A DNA stretch of 64,000 nt from Sabethes cyaneus (GCF_943734655.1 NC_071355.1:71943449-72007448); one strand, 5' to 3'. Numbered from the stretch's first letter, positions 25,861 to 38,395 are shown. Notes: a model not told the origin generated them from the letters alone. Numbers and translations are program-made.

Positions 25861-26671
25861 ATGGATACTCGGTAGACCGCTAAATTTCGCAGGTGGCGAC
25901 CAGGTGCTACTCGAGCCGCTTGAACTCCGTAAACTCGGCATCATAGCTCTGCAGGCGATTTGTCACAAAGAAGAGAGGAGAGGTTTGGAAGATCCGACGG
26001 ATCCGAAGGAAAGGCTCAGTTTTTCCAGAGCGGTGGCACTACCAACGAACTGGGAACGGGCTTTGTAGTGTTGGGCAGAATGCAGGGTCGCGTAATAGAT
26101 TGGAAGGAGATCAACCAGAGAATGTATCTATTGAGGATAAAGGGCCGTTTCTTCAATTACAGCATCATCAACATAATTAGTATTAGTACAGCATCAGTAG
26201 ACCCCACCCCATATAGCCCTAGCTGTGCTGGCGGCCGGCCAAATGGAGTAGACTCGACGACAAGAAGGAAGCATTCTACGTGATGCTGGAGGCAACGTAC
26301 GACAACTACTCGCCACGGGACCTCAAGATCACCATCGGGGATATAAATACCCAGGTCGGTAGGGAAGAAATGCATAGACCGGTGATTGGACCCCATAGCC
26401 TGCACACCGACAAGAACGATAACGGCCAACGATGTATAAACTTCGCAGCTCCCCGAGGCCTGGTGATCCGGAGCACCTTTTTCTCACACAAAGATTTTCA
26501 CAAAGCCATTTTAGATCACCTGATCATCGGACCAGATTGACCAGGTTCTTATAGAAGGCCGATTCTTCTCTAACATCACCAACGTACGTTCCCTATGAGG
26601 TGCGGATATTGACAATGACCATCACTTAATAGCAGTATATGTTCGCTCAAAACTGTCAACCTTTTACTAGA
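25861..26671 (+). pseudogene. LINE endonuclease domain, broken
   Basis: The opening RPLNFAGGDQVLLEPLELRK corresponds to the NCRSLNFAGGD start of this endonuclease family. Later blocks are FFNYSIINI, GDINTQVGREEMHRPVIGPH and AAPRGLVIRSTFFSHKDFHK. After frame changes the SDHYLV-equivalent region reads NDHHLIAVYVRSKLST near 26615-26660. There are several stops. Confidence 0.75.
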
Positions 26672-26673
26672 TA

Positions 26674-27899
26674 CCGTCAAACGGGGTAACATGCAACAGT
26701 GCTATATCGATCCAATTTACTGTACTTTTTGATCTGTTACTTTAATTTTTAATCTATATCAGTCACTGAATCTTGTTGTTAACAGTTCAAAGAAGCCTTA
26801 GATACTGTTATGTTGATTTTCTGGTGCTTTGGTGATTTTTTAAAAATCCCACAAGATTTTTCGTCAGTAAAACGTTTGTGTCGCTCACAGACACTTCAAA
26901 TAAAAGAAGCCTAACATACATTTTTTATAGTAAAATGAACAATTAGGAAACAAAATAATTGATTTATGATGACTAGTTTTATTTTTCCTACTTGTTAGCA
27001 CGTTATTCGTAAAATAATTACTTAAACGGAGTAACTTGCAACAGCTGGTAGATAAAAAAGCTGTGTACCGTAACCTTCAAGAGGCACGTTATCATTTAAT
27101 TTTGCATCAAACAATACTAAAGCACATCTGAAGTGTGTAAGATACTTTCGGTAAGTCGGAAATATGCTAGTTTTTCCCTGGATATACTGAAAATGACCAT
27201 ATAAGAGACCAAAACGAAAATAACCTCACTGAGAGAATCGACCAGCAATATGACAGTGTCTAATTACGATCACTCGTAACCTAATGAACATTTATATATT
27301 ACGTGACCGAGATATCGATGATTTTTAACTCTCCCGCTCCACTTCATGACGCGATTTTACATAGTGGATGTACGAAGTGTAATGCGTTGTTACACAACTC
27401 CCGCTTCCCTAAGTGCGTTACGTAATATATGAATGGTCCTTAAAGAAGGCAGCTCTATCGGATCCAGCCAAGGAATATCAATTGCATGAATAATATAAAC
27501 AGTTATTTCTGTAATTTCCGTTACGGGGCTCATAATTTTTTTCACCAACGTAACATAGGACATTTATGCGTATATTCATAGCAAAAGCATTAAAAATCGC
27601 TAGTCGGATTATTATTTGCATATTCAAGTCAAAAGAAACTCATATAAATCTTTAAATTCGTTTAATTTCCAAAAGATATTGCTTGTTGCAAGTTACCCCG
27701 TTTAAGGGGTTACTAGTAACAAATTAGTTAAAAAATTCTACAACAGCCAATATTGATCGCATATTTTTTCTCAATATGCGAAATTGTTCTATGGTAGACC
27801 TAATAACTTTGTATTAATTAAATGTCCTCAAATGTACTACAGATAAGTTTTCACTTGCACTCATAGTTGAGAACTGTTGCAAGTTACCCCGTTTGACGG
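26674..27899. mobile_element. TIR DNA element nested in the LINE
   Basis: The left end CCGTCAAACGGGGTAACATG and the reverse complement of the right end CCGTCAAACGGGGTAACTTG match over about 27 bp. TA flanks both ends. Removing the element and one TA restores the LINE reading across the join, by comparison with 19380-19430 in the other copy, so the boundaries are exact. Related internal blocks at about 27024 and 27682 form a second, inner inverted pair. No transposase frame is present. Confidence 0.87.
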
Positions 27900-27901
27900 T
27901 A

Positions 27902-29258
27902 CGTCAAAGTCGTCCTTCTCGGTTGAACATCAGGCAACTAGATAACATGCAATCTGTCGAGAACTACGCGCGAATAGTATTGCCACTAGGGAGAACTTGG
28001 ACAAGGAAGAGTAAAAAGCGTTAAAAAGAGGACAGAGATTGTAAAGAATTAGAACAATTGTCTAGAGCCAATGACACGTGCAAGTTTTACGAGAAGGTGA
28101 ACCAAACTCGTAAGAGCTACACACTAATCTAATCACAAATGTGCACGAGGTGGTTGATAGGTGGATGCATTTATTCGATGAACACCTTTATTGCGAGGTT
28201 TTACAAGGAGGCGAATCGGAAGTTAACCTAGGAGTGCCCATAGAAGATAGTAATGACCCAGTAACTGATTTCTAAGAAGTCACACGAGAAATCGGGTTGC
28301 TGAAGATCAACAAAGCAGCTGATAAGGACCGCCTATCGGCAGAGCTTTATAAACATAGCCGATAAATGCTGACAGCGGTTCTACACTGGGTAATTTCCAA
28401 GATTTAAGCTACCAGAGGAATGGATGGAAGGAGTGGTTTGTCCCATCTACAAAAATGGTGATCGGTTTGGCTGCCTGCATGATACTCTACCAGATACTGT
28501 TATGCCGACTGCCACCGATAGCACAAGGTTGGTTGCAGTAATGTCAGGAGTATTGCGTGCCCACACATCACATCTTTATTGATTTTAAAGCAGCATATGA
28601 TACAATCGATCTAGACCTGCTATGGCAGATATGCTATGCGGATAAACTGATGCGACTGATCAGGGCTACATCGCATGCATGCATCAGGGTGTGCATCTCG
28701 GGGACGCTCTCGAGTCCCTTTGAGACACGGCGAGGGTTGAGACAAGGCGATGGCTTATCCTGCATGCTGTTGAACATTGCTCTTCAGAGGATGATCCGAC
28801 GAGCAGGCATTGAAACATGAGGCACGATTTCCGCCAAAGGTGCTAACGCCTAGGCTTTGCAGCTTGCAGATGACTTTGAAATCTAGGAGCTTTGCGACGG
28901 CGGAGGTAAACTACGTTAGATTGAAAGCGGATTTTGGATGATCTAAACGAGTCGAAGACCAAATACATCAAACGAAGTGGCTCAAAGGAAACAAACGCAC
29001 GCTGCCCACAGACGGTAACCACTTACAGCGTCGAAAGCGGTGGTAGAATTCGTGTATTTGGGATCGTTGGTAAGGTAAGGACATCAGTAGGGAGGTCCAG
29101 TGGTGCATCCACGTGAGAAATCGGGCCTACTTTGCATTTCGCAGAACGCTACGGTCTAGAAGCATATGCCGCCGTACGAAGCTGACAATGCACAAAACGC
29201 TTATCAGACCGGTAATTCTGTATGGATTTGAAGCTGTGACACTTCTCACGGAGGACAT
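27902..29258 (+). pseudogene. LINE reverse transcriptase region, broken
   Basis: The blocks include EIGLLKINKAADKDRLSAELY (about 28290-28350) and an open 87-codon segment at 28557-28820 with HHIFIDFKAAYDTI and RRGLRQGDGLSCML. Degraded C-terminal blocks continue to about 29258. The FADD box near 28865 is disrupted (reads as LADDFE-like) by base changes. There is no tail, so the copy ends inside the C-terminal region. Confidence 0.75.
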
Positions 29259-29944
29259 ACATAATACATGCAATACATAATGAATACATAATGACATAAA
29301 AGCATCAACGCAGAGGGGTTAATAACTAAGGGGGAGCGGTTTCTTATAAGGGAGGTATAAGTGTTAATTGGGTAATGGCGTGCCTTTCTGTTGCATTTGG
29401 ACCAATAGCAGTTGTATAAGTGGCAGAAAGACTCGACGGGGGTTTCTAAATGGGGAATAGCATCAATTTGATATATACAGGTGTAGCGATCTTGATTAAG
29501 TGGTGTTAGTGCAATGAAGTAATTTCATCATGATGTGGGTGGAATCGTAAACCGACCAATCACGATCAAGCATGACGTCAAACTCCAAAAACAAACCCCA
29601 TTGTTCAACGCGATTTGTTTTTGTAGTTTGACGGCATTTTCTGAATTTTCGCTAATACCACCAAAGGTTTTTTTCTTCCACACCTTTTTAAACCTCATTG
29701 GAATAGGATGGCCATTGACAATGGCCATGGTTCAAAAAATCAAATCGCTTTTTAGGCGTTACTGAAAAGAAGACAGCTTTACAAGTTGCTGGGGGATAAT
29801 AGGGATGGGGGGCTAACAAAGGGAGTAGAGATATTCAAATGAAGAAAAAGGGTTTTTGTTTCTTGAACAATTTTCGTTATAATAACAGATATAGAAGTGG
29901 CTGAAAGACAAAGGGACCCGGAGTAAAATCGAGCATGCAGTTAG
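29259..29944. other. Nothing recognised
   Basis: Mixed sequence with a short palindrome at 29710-29730 (GATGGCCATTGACAATGGCC). No coding support. Confidence 0.35.
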
Positions 29945-30165
29945 TACTATGCAATATACACAATATACAATATACAATATACAATGTACAATGTACAATG
30001 TACAATGTACAATGTACAATGTACAATGTACAATGTACAATGTACAATGTACAATGTACAATATACAATATGCAATATGCAATATATAATATACAATAGA
30101 CAATAGACAATAGTCAATAGACAATAGACAATAGACAATATACAATATATAAAATACAAAATATA
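29945..30165 (+). repeat. Heptanucleotide minisatellite (TACAATG)n
   Basis: The 7-bp unit varies in blocks. It is ACAATATA-like at the edges, a near-perfect TACAATG run at about 29985-30060, and AGACAATAG-like near 30095-30140. Open frames here come from the 7-bp period. Confidence 0.9.
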
Positions 30166-30493
30166 CAGCTTAAAGTAGATTCTAGAATTCAGCAGATCAT
30201 TTTAAAATTATAAAAGTTAGATTATTATTATCTACTTTTTTGTTTTAACTAGGTTTTAAATGGTCGATGTTGGCCTTTAAAAAACGTGTTGCTTGTTTTG
30301 CTGATAGAAGAAGAAATAACTTAAAGACCGTGCGTGATCTTTCTTACACATTTTCATTCAATCTTTTTTCAAATCTTGGTCGTTTCTGAAGACCTTCCTT
30401 GTTTTCCGGAGCTTGCCCTTTATAATCACTCAGAATTTCCCTGTTGGGCGTAGTTCTGGCAAGTTTGTTGGATTTGCCTCCTTCAGTGCAAAA

Positions 30494-30830
30494 CTTACTT
30501 ACTTAATCAGCTCCAAGCCGTCATTACCTCTGCTGTACGAAGAAGTCGTCTCCATTCCACTCGGTCCATGACCGCAATTCGCCAGCCACGTAGTGTGCGT
30601 AGGGTCCGCAGGTCGCCTCCCATTTGATCGATCCATCTTGCTCGCTGCGGGCCCCGCTGTCTCGTTCCAGTCGGATCATTATTGAGAACTTTTTTAACCG
30701 GGCTGTCGTCCGACATCCTCACGACGTGCCCAGCCCTTCGCAGGCGACCGATTTTTGCAGCTGATGCAATTCATGGTTCGTTCGCCTCCTTCACGTTTCG
30801 TCTTCCATCTGCACTCTGCCGTAGATTGTT
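30494..30830 (-). mobile_element. 5'-truncated RTE-like LINE copy
   Basis: The minus-strand reading RGPQRARWIDQMGGDLRTLR and WRIAVMDRVEWRRLL is the C-terminal block of the same LINE family. It is followed by a (TAAG)n tail at 30494-30505. It keeps only about 330 bp, typical of incomplete reverse transcription. Confidence 0.78.
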
Positions 30831-30871
30831 CGGTGCAAAAACTAATAAACCAACACAACCTTCGGTGCAAA

Positions 30872-31531
30872 AACTACATCGTTTGGATTCCTGCCACTCC
30901 ATGACCAGATCGTGCCAAAACAGAGTGTCATATTTGGCCGTTGATGGTGCCGGTCGCTATGTATGGCTTGCTGAATTTGCCGTAACCACAGATCACCTGC
31001 CACACCAAGTACTTCTCGGAAAATTTGTCGATCTTCTTCCGGAACATTCAGGCGGGACTTGCGACGAAAAAGTCCAGTCCGGGAATCTGTCTCGTCGTCC
31101 ATTACGATGCCTTTCGGATTCACTGACCACTCGCAGTACAGCTTCCTGGTACGGCATTTGGCCACCGTATTTTGTTTGTATCGGTTCGGTTACACGCCTT
31201 CTTTGCCTTAAAGACATGAAATTTGCCCGCTTCACTGTCTGCTGGACGAATCAGACGGACCAATTGACCTTCTTGGCCACGTCCCGAGTCAAAAGGTTCG
31301 GATTGTGCTTGAAGTAATCCCACAGCTGTCAGCTTCTTTGACTGGTCGATCGTCTTCGCTTTTCTTTCGCTCGTCGTTAGGTCGTCTGGATCTCCTTGAA
31401 CGATTGCATACTGTCGAATGATCAATTCCCTACTGTTTCATGACCTGACTGGCTTGGATTTCTCTTGACCACGCTTGGAAGCCATCTCGATAATTACTTG
31501 ACAGATTGTGTCGAAATTTTGCACATATAAA
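30872..31531 (-). pseudogene. Mariner-like (DD37E type) transposase remnant, internally deleted
   Basis: On the minus strand the N-terminus starts MASKRGQEKSKPVRS near 31484 with an early stop. HTH-type blocks follow, such as VNWSVSFVQQTVKRANF in shifting frames. The first DDE Asp lies in VNPKGIVMDDET (about 31115). A second-Asp-like block, LFWHDLVMEW, lies close to 30920. The C-terminal third is missing. GGTGCAAAAACTACATCG on the left and TGTGCAAAATTTCGACAC as the right reverse complement look like worn terminal repeats. Homology to the element at 4972 is at family level only. Confidence 0.7.
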
Positions 31532-31616
31532 CATTACACTCTAAACAAGTTTTACCCAAAATTACATCAATTTGCAATATTTGCAATTTGCAACACCCAT
31601 GTAATAAAAAGTTATA

Positions 31617-32512
31617 GGGGAGAGTAGTCAACAGTGAGACAACAGGAACAGTGAGACATCGGGAATAGCTTCGCCATAAAACATACAAGATCCATGATAT
31701 TTTCCTGCAAAGTAAAGTTTGTGAATATATATCACATAATACAGTTTGAGAAAAATTTGTTAATTTTTTAGTATATTTTTTAACAAAAGTCGTTTTTGGG
31801 GGGGTCAAAGTAAATTTTATTGCGATCATTTTCAGGTGATTTTTAACGGTAAATCGCATAACTAATCCAAATTAAATTTACTATATGGCATCTCATAGGA
31901 ATGAGAGAAAAAAATAAAAAATATAAGACCATTGAATTGTTTGCTAACACCACTATTTCACTATTTCTTATAAAACATTCCTATTGGGAACAGTGAGACA
32001 AACAGATGTGGGTAATTTTCAAAAAAAAAAAATTTGTGTTGAATTGTAAATCAATCCATATAAATTGATTGTAAACGAGTTCTGAAGTGTAAGTTGAAGG
32101 TCAGATAACCAGGATTTGACCTTTATATGAATATAAATGTAGATGTGAGAAAAATCGGAATTTTCAATAATGCACAACAATAATGTATCCTTTATGCACA
32201 AAATAAAAAGTACGACCACTAAACTATTCTTTGTAACCAAAAAATATGGTTTAAGTTTAATTCTAATATGTGTCTCAGTATTCAATACTCGTTGTCTCAC
32301 TCTTCCCACCTACTGGGGAACAGTGAGCCAAAAAGACACCTTCACATTTGCGTTTGTAACTATTTTATCTTTTAACCAAAAGGGCTGAAACTTTTTTCAG
32401 ACAACTAGAAGGATATACCTTTCAAATGGATTGAAGACCTCGTTGGTAACTATCACCAAAAAATTTTTAAAAATTTTGGAAAAAAAGTGTCTCACTGTAG
32501 ACGTCTCTCCCA
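31617..32512. mobile_element. TIR element with CAGTGAGAC subterminal repeats
   Basis: The ends are GGGGAGAGTAGTCAACAGTG and, as right reverse complement, GGGAGAGACGTCTACAGTGA, adjacent to TA. The phrase GGGAACAGTGAG(A/C)CA recurs inside at about 31650, 31987 and 32317. No transposase frame was found, so this is a non-autonomous family. Confidence 0.7.
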
Positions 32513-34124
32513 TACGCAAAAAAAAGTGTTGCATTTTTACGAGTACAATCTTTATTACATTGGTTTGAAATTTGTGATTTTTTCAAAATAATTCAGAAAT
32601 TCACCATTTCTGGTAATTTTTACAACTTTTCTCGTATCAGTTGACCAAGGCGGCGAAAAATTCCAAAATTTCCCTGCTTATTATTCGGCAATAGCTTGGA
32701 ACATGAATTTATTATCGTCCAAATTGTCGATATTACGACTCTCATCGGAATGCCTCCGAAACCACTCAATCGGACAAAAGAGACCGCACCTGTCCACTAG
32801 CAGTAGCAGCAGGAGCAGTCGGGTAGACGATTGCGTTGGCAGTGGGTCGCCTGGTACGTGACCGGTGAAAAGCGATAAATTTCCATTTGCCGAAATTGTC
32901 GCCATTTTGCGGTATCTTCTATGTCACCCAGCCTCTACGGTTTGGTTTTGTCTGCAAGACGGCCAGCTGCTGCTCACTCGCAGTCAATGGGAGACTCCAG
33001 CTGCGGCAGAAAAGAAAAACTGAATATAGGATGGCAAAGTACGCAGACATGTACGTACGGTCATGGGTGCTCATTTAAAGGACATTTCGATATTTTTCTT
33101 TCTATGTGATTATTAAGGAATGCTTTTAACGGAGAAAACGTGATTTCGTTGTGTGATCGATTCCTACCGAGAATGTGCGTTCAAGGATCGAATGACTGAC
33201 GCAAAAATGCTATATTGAAAGGCTAAAAGAATCATCTTGAACCTTTGCCCGTCGAACCAAATATACCATCATAAAATATTCGTAATCGCTGTTCTCGATT
33301 GGTATGGTAGTCTGCGATCCAAAAGCATCTACCTTATCCGCCCATTGAACGGACGAGTTTTAGCTTCATCTTTCAGTAAACATCGCATTTGAATGGAACC
33401 ACCGTTGCTTCCGTGGGAAGTTTTCCCACCAACAGTCGCATTTACGTTTTTTTTTGCCCCACAAAGGACACATCCGAATCGAATGACGGGAAGAATGACT
33501 GGTATGTCAACAGCAAGCAACTCACTTCCAATCATCGCGTTCTTTTCAAACACCTATGCTCGAGCTTATTTTCGACACATGGATGAGGCCATTCGGGGAT
33601 TTTTTTTGCTGCTGGAAAAAAGTCATGACACATCATAAACATGTGGAAAACTGCGACGGAAATCATCATTCTAGTGGGTGCTCCCGTTTTGTGACTCTCG
33701 AAGGAGAAAAAAAACGAGAGGAAGTGAAATAAAATTGCTACACTTGTAGTACTTACGCTGTGATTGCTGGGGGTTTCGTATTGAAATTGAGAGGGAAAAA
33801 ATGCAATCGTAATGGTTTAAGGAAACTGGTTCTATTTCCTGCTTCTATGTATATAGAAGACAGCATTTTGTGTGAAAAATTAAGTTAACTCACCTTTGGC
33901 CCCCGCGTCAGGATTTCAGTAGCAGTCTAGCAATTAAGGGTCACCGAATGCATTTAAAAATCACAACGAATCCATTGAAAAACATTTCTAAGCCCACATT
34001 CAGAACGAGGCTTTTTCAGCCATTAAATTCAGGTTTAATCGATAAAGGTACAGTGCAAACGAGCGTGTAATGCAGAAGATAAAAATCCACCACACTTAAA
34101 TAACTCTTCACAGAGGACATTCAG
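32513..34124 (+). other. Likely intron or intergenic DNA, nothing recognised
   Basis: Short overlapping frames without domains. Moderately GC-rich patches occur at 32700-33000 and 33330-33560. Confidence 0.35.
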
Positions 34125-34187
34125 AGGGTGAATAACACGCAACCGGAATCGTACTGCAGGACGGACGGTGGCAAGGTGGCTGACACG
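34125..34187 (+). CDS. Candidate 63-bp downstream coding exon
   Basis: GACATTCAG|AGGGTG could be an acceptor and GACACG|GTAAGAAG is a good donor. The 63 bp between are open in phase 0, matching the phase-0 donor at 15369, and also end in phase 0. The reading is RVNNTQPESYCRTDGGKVAD followed by T. The polypyrimidine tract is weak and I know of no homologue, so chance is not excluded. If real, the intervening intron is about 18.8 kb. Confidence 0.38.
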
Positions 34188-35809
34188 GTAAGAAGATCTA
34201 ATGAATTCCGGACCGGAGACCGTCTCCGTTCTCGCCGATCCCGTCGGACCATCTAACTAGAGCTTAGTTTCCAAGTTAGCAAAGCCAGGAACGGTGCATA
34301 CTGTTGGGTGGGGTGGAAAACATCCGCGCCTGGTGGTGGAAGTGGAAAGGATGATGGAAGGGGGGGTGCAACTGGGAGGAAAATGTGCACAGTCTCTTCC
34401 GTTCAGCCTACCCACCAAAGGAAACGGATGCTGGATTCTTTGAAGCGGAAGGCGCAACTTTCTTCAATGGATACTGAAAACTAGTTCGCCTTCACGGGTA
34501 ATGAAGTTGGGCTGCTTTTCAGACTGGTGGCTGAGTTTGGGTTGCAATTATCGTGATGCTGCACATTACTGGCAGTATTTCATATAATTAGAACATAGAA
34601 AAGTTTTGCGCTTTTTCACTACGAGCAGGTCTTTAATGGGAATCCGTTTGCTAGTACGTGGCCAAGAGTAAACATTAACTCCCACGAAACTGTTTCGCCA
34701 AACATCCGGCTAGTTCTAGTGGGCGCCACGTTGTCTAGTTTTTGGTGATTCGTACGTTTTTATTGCATCTCGTATTTTGTTATCTACCACACTTTATGAA
34801 CAGAGCACGAATTTCGGACTCGACAATGACGTGATGGCGCATTTTATTCCCCGCTTTATACCACCGCGGGTGTTCTGAATTTATCTATTCAAAATTAGAT
34901 TGAAGCAAGAAAATTGTCACAAAACAGACTGCAACCGGTAGGTGTAAGGAATTTGGTGATGGTGGTGGGGTAGCTGGAAAATCTCGGGCATCAATACAGG
35001 AGCGCCGCTGCTCTGTGTTGCGAGGGATTTTCACTATCACTCTTGTCATCGCTGGCGTCTGTAATTGAATATTTTGATTAGAAAATCACCAAAATGTTTC
35101 TGGTGTTCGCTAATACAAACGTAGTAAATTGATAACAAGCTAAACAAATTGAATCGTTAACGCATGAAATGTATCGATTCAATTTTAAAACCAGATAACC
35201 TTAGCCTCAAATAGGTTATATATTTTTATGGGGTTTTCCTTGAAGTAATTTTATTGCTTTTTTTTTAGAAAAACACCGACGGTGAATCTGCGTGTTTCAC
35301 GCGCAAATATAAACACGCAAACCGACGTGTCACGTGAACCGCTTGCAGACGGACTTATCGGATAAAAATATCCTTCATTGAGAAGCTATACATTCCAATT
35401 GTATTAGGAAGAAGGACACAACGTCGAGGCAAATGTTCAGCCGTGAATTTTGCGGCTGGTGGTGTTATATTTATCAAAAAAGTTGCGAACGTGTTTCGCC
35501 TTCAAAGCGAAGCTTCTTCTTGAATACCAAATCAACTGATGAGCAAGCGGTTCATGTTTAAAATTCCTAACGCCGCAGAACGCGATTAAAAGCAACTCTA
35601 CCTGACAGCTTTCTTTTGAAGAAAAAAAAATCGATTTTATCACAGTAGAATCCAGCGATTTCTCTTTGTACAGAGAAAACTAGGTTATTAAATCCATTAA
35701 ATTGGGTAATCTACTAGAATCAGATACTTGCCATTAGCAAAGACTATACCATATTAGAGTTATTATAAAAAAAATCATCAAATGACTTAGTATTTTGGTT
35801 ATTTACTTT
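34188..35809 (+). other. Non-coding, nothing recognised
   Basis: A GC-richer patch at 34200-34520 looks non-repetitive. The rest is AT-rich without repeat borders. Confidence 0.35.
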
Positions 35810-36345
35810 TTTCTTTTGACCTCTTATTGTTGACAATTTTTCAACTCACGATTTTTGACTTTCATGTTGACTTTTAGATTCGCTTTTTGTCTTTTGATTT
35901 TTGGTTTCAAACTTTGACTCTCTTTTTAACTTTTGACTTTTTACTCTTTTACTTTAGACGTTTGATTCTTTGGCTTTTGGTTGTCTTCTACTATTGATTT
36001 TTAACATTAAACTTCTAATTTTGGCTTATGGTTTGTAGCGATCGTTTTTTTTTAATTTTAATTTCCGTATTTTAACTTTTGATTTATAACATTAAACGTT
36101 TCATTTTTGAATTAACTTTTTATTTTTATCCTTTGGCTGTTACTTTTGCTTTTTAATTTTTACTTTCAACTAATAATCTGACTCTTTTGTCGAACACAAC
36201 ATCGAACTTTTGAGGTTCAATTTTAACTCTGATGTCTAGTTCAGTTAAAATTTCAATTTCATTTTAATTTTAAGTCCTATTTCAAGTCAAATTGCATGTC
36301 CCATTTCAAGTCGTATTTCCAAATTCAATTCCAGCGAAGTTTGGC
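35810..36345 (+). repeat. Degenerate pyrimidine-rich minisatellite, TTTTGACTTTTGATT type
   Basis: Loose copies of CTTTTGACTTTT at 7-14 bp spacing pass near 36225 into an AATTTCAAGTC-type repeat. The complement of the first type is seen at 39450-39935, and the second type recurs at 43860, 48830 and 53145. Confidence 0.75.
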
Positions 36346-36350
36346 TAGAT

Positions 36351-37089
36351 AGGGTGTCATTCCCAAAAATCTTTCTCGAAAAGTGGTTTAAATGCTTATA
36401 TCTTAGCGATTTCCTGATCGATTTTCGAAATTTTTGCACTAATCGGCCGAAAAATCTTCTACACAATTTCTTTTTCAAATCACTGACTAGTGAAAATTAG
36501 CGAACAGTTTCAAGGCAAAGTTCCCCCATACATTTTCTTTGTGATCGCCTTGCTTCACGGACGACAGTTAAGTATACCCAGGCAGTGATGCCAGATCTAC
36601 GGATTTATCCGTAGTTCTACGGATTTAGGAATTATTGACGGACCAACAGATCAAGTGCTCAAATCTACGGATTTTTCTAAACTTTGCGGAAAAAAATGAA
36701 AGTTTCATTTAGTGATAAAAAGCAAAAGTACGCTAAATGCAGTGTATAATTTCCCGAAAAACATAACTTTATTTTTTCTGAGAGAAAAAAGCGAGCAGAA
36801 TAGTTGACTTTAATGAGAAGTATGCTGTCAATAAGAACTAGAATTTTTCACTTTGACGGCAGATAGAAAGTTTCATCATTATATCCGTTAATGGCATAAC
36901 ATTTTCCACTTCTCTGCTTTCGTTTTATGATCGTAGTGATATTTACGTTCATAGTAATACTGATATTTTCTTGATTAGAGTACGGCAAAATGGAAATGTA
37001 TTTTCATTTCTTTTATTCCTAGATTTTGGCAGTTCATTTATATGATTTGATGTATTAATGTTTAATATGCTTTTTTTATGCACGCGATA
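36351..37089. other. Dispersed repeat sequence, no gene
   Basis: Contains the phrase TCTACGGATTT in four close copies at 36596-36672. Otherwise AT-rich with no coding support. Confidence 0.35.
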
Positions 37090-38280
37090 AATAAAAACGC
37101 TTGGACATATAAACCTTTAAAAAGCGATGAAAAGATGACTAAAATATACAGAAAATACAATGCAGAGACAGCGAAATGTTGATGAAAATGTGATTCAAAG
37201 TCAATGGAATAGTGATAAAAATGGTAAAAATACGATAAAAAGACGACGAAAAGAGTGTCAAGACTGCGACAAAAAATGGGAAAGAGACATTTAAAAACTG
37301 CCAAACAGGGGATAAAACATGTTAAAATGACTACGAATTAATGACGAATAAACGTCGTCAAAAAGACGGCGTAAGACCAACGAAAAGACAAGAAAAAGAA
37401 AACATTTTTCTTGGCTTGGCAACAAACAGGACGAAAGATGATGAAAAGATGACAATAAAACGAAGAAAAGGCGGCTACATGTCAATAAACCAAAATATGA
37501 TGGAAAGATGGCAAAAGGACAATAAAAATACAACAGAGAAATGATAATGAGACGCCGAATATAGAGAAAAGGCAGCAAAGCGATGACAATAAGACGACGA
37601 AAAGGTTTCGAAAAAGCAACGATAATGTGACGAAAAGACGATGAACGAATGACGGAAAGACAGTAAATAAACGACGAACAAACAGTGAAATGCCATGACG
37701 AAGAAGTGAAGACAAGTAGACGAAAAGACAAACGACGACAAAATACGATTAAAAGACACCAGAAAAGGGTAAAACCCGTGACAAAAATGCCAGAAAACAG
37801 CAATACAAAACGACAAATAGACTATAAATATATACCTTTGGCTGAAGAGACAAGTCAGTAAAACAGTGACTATGCCAAAAAAGACACTAATTACGATGCC
37901 ATCAAACCGAAAACGCCACAAAAAGCAATACAAAATATCAAAAAAATGTAGAAAAGCTACAAAAAGGCGATGACAGAACACCATAACGTAGAACAACCAC
38001 CTAACGTTAAAAAACAACAAGAACGAGGGGTCAACACGGTATAGTTACGCCTCTCACGCCGAGGTATCAGTATTTTGGCTCAAACGGCTCACGCCGAGGA
38101 CTCGGGTTCAAATTCTCGTCTCGTAGAAATCACGAATGACCTGTTAAAGTGACTATAATAAAATTGAAACAAAAAAAAACACAAAAAGATGACAGGAAAA
38201 TACGAAATAATTAAACGACGAAAAATTAAAGATGAAATACAAAAAATGTCCGATACAGAATGTCCGACGAAAGAGTAGCC
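37090..38280 (+). repeat. Purine-rich degenerate satellite, GACGAAAAGATGACAATAAAAC type
   Basis: For over a kilobase the plus strand is built from GACGAAAAG, GATGACAATAAAAC and CGAAAAGAC-like pieces with few pyrimidines other than C. It has no constant period. A SINE is inserted at about 38044. The minus-strand open frames, full of Phe, Ser and Leu, are a by-product of composition. Confidence 0.75.
38044..38175 (+). mobile_element. tRNA-derived SINE
   Basis: GTATAGTTACGCCTCTCACG has A-box form and CTCGGGTTCAAATTCTCG is a good B box. An internal 37-bp duplication repeats CTCACGCCGAGGA. The body TAGAAATCACGAATGACC is shared with the SINE at 46869-47125, and the copy ends A-rich. Confidence 0.65.
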
Positions 38281-38395
38281 AAAACTATATTCAGCAGAGA
38301 ACCCGGAACAGCCCTAGACTTCGGGGCAGACCTCGCACCTGATGGATGTGCACTGTCGAGGACGATGCACATTCAGCTGGTGTTTGATTTCAGGT
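38255..38395 (+). pseudogene. LINE C-terminal fragment
   Basis: SDERVAKTIFSREPGT in one frame and LRGRPRT-WMCTVEDD in the next resemble the C-terminal RGRPRxRWxDxVEEDLR block of RTE-like LINE proteins. A frame change separates the two halves. A donor-like GTAAAT follows, but the LINE explanation is preferred to an exon. Confidence 0.45.

Larger units (their letters stand above)
25861..29258 (+). mobile_element. RTE-like LINE, same family as 17224-20170, heavily decayed and split by an insertion
   Basis: The plus strand encodes an endonuclease up to 26671 and RT blocks from 27902 to about 29258. A 1.2-kb TIR element sits between them. The protein order matches the minus-strand copy: NELGTGFVVLGRMQGRVIDW, GDINTQVGREEMHRPVIGPH, HHIFIDFKAAYDTI, RRGLRQGDGLSCMLLNIAL, RRTKLTMHKTLIRPVILYG. 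Stops, frameshifts and a missing 3' end show it is an older copy than the one at 17224. Confidence 0.83.

Noticed and set aside
37062..38020. Minus-strand frames of up to 181 codons rich in Phe, Ser and Leu
   Set aside because: Composition of the GACGAAAAG satellite. No domain and several overlapping frames.
38290..38392. Possible spliced exon with AG before and GTAAAT after
   Set aside because: The residues fit the C-terminal block of an RTE-like LINE better than host coding sequence.
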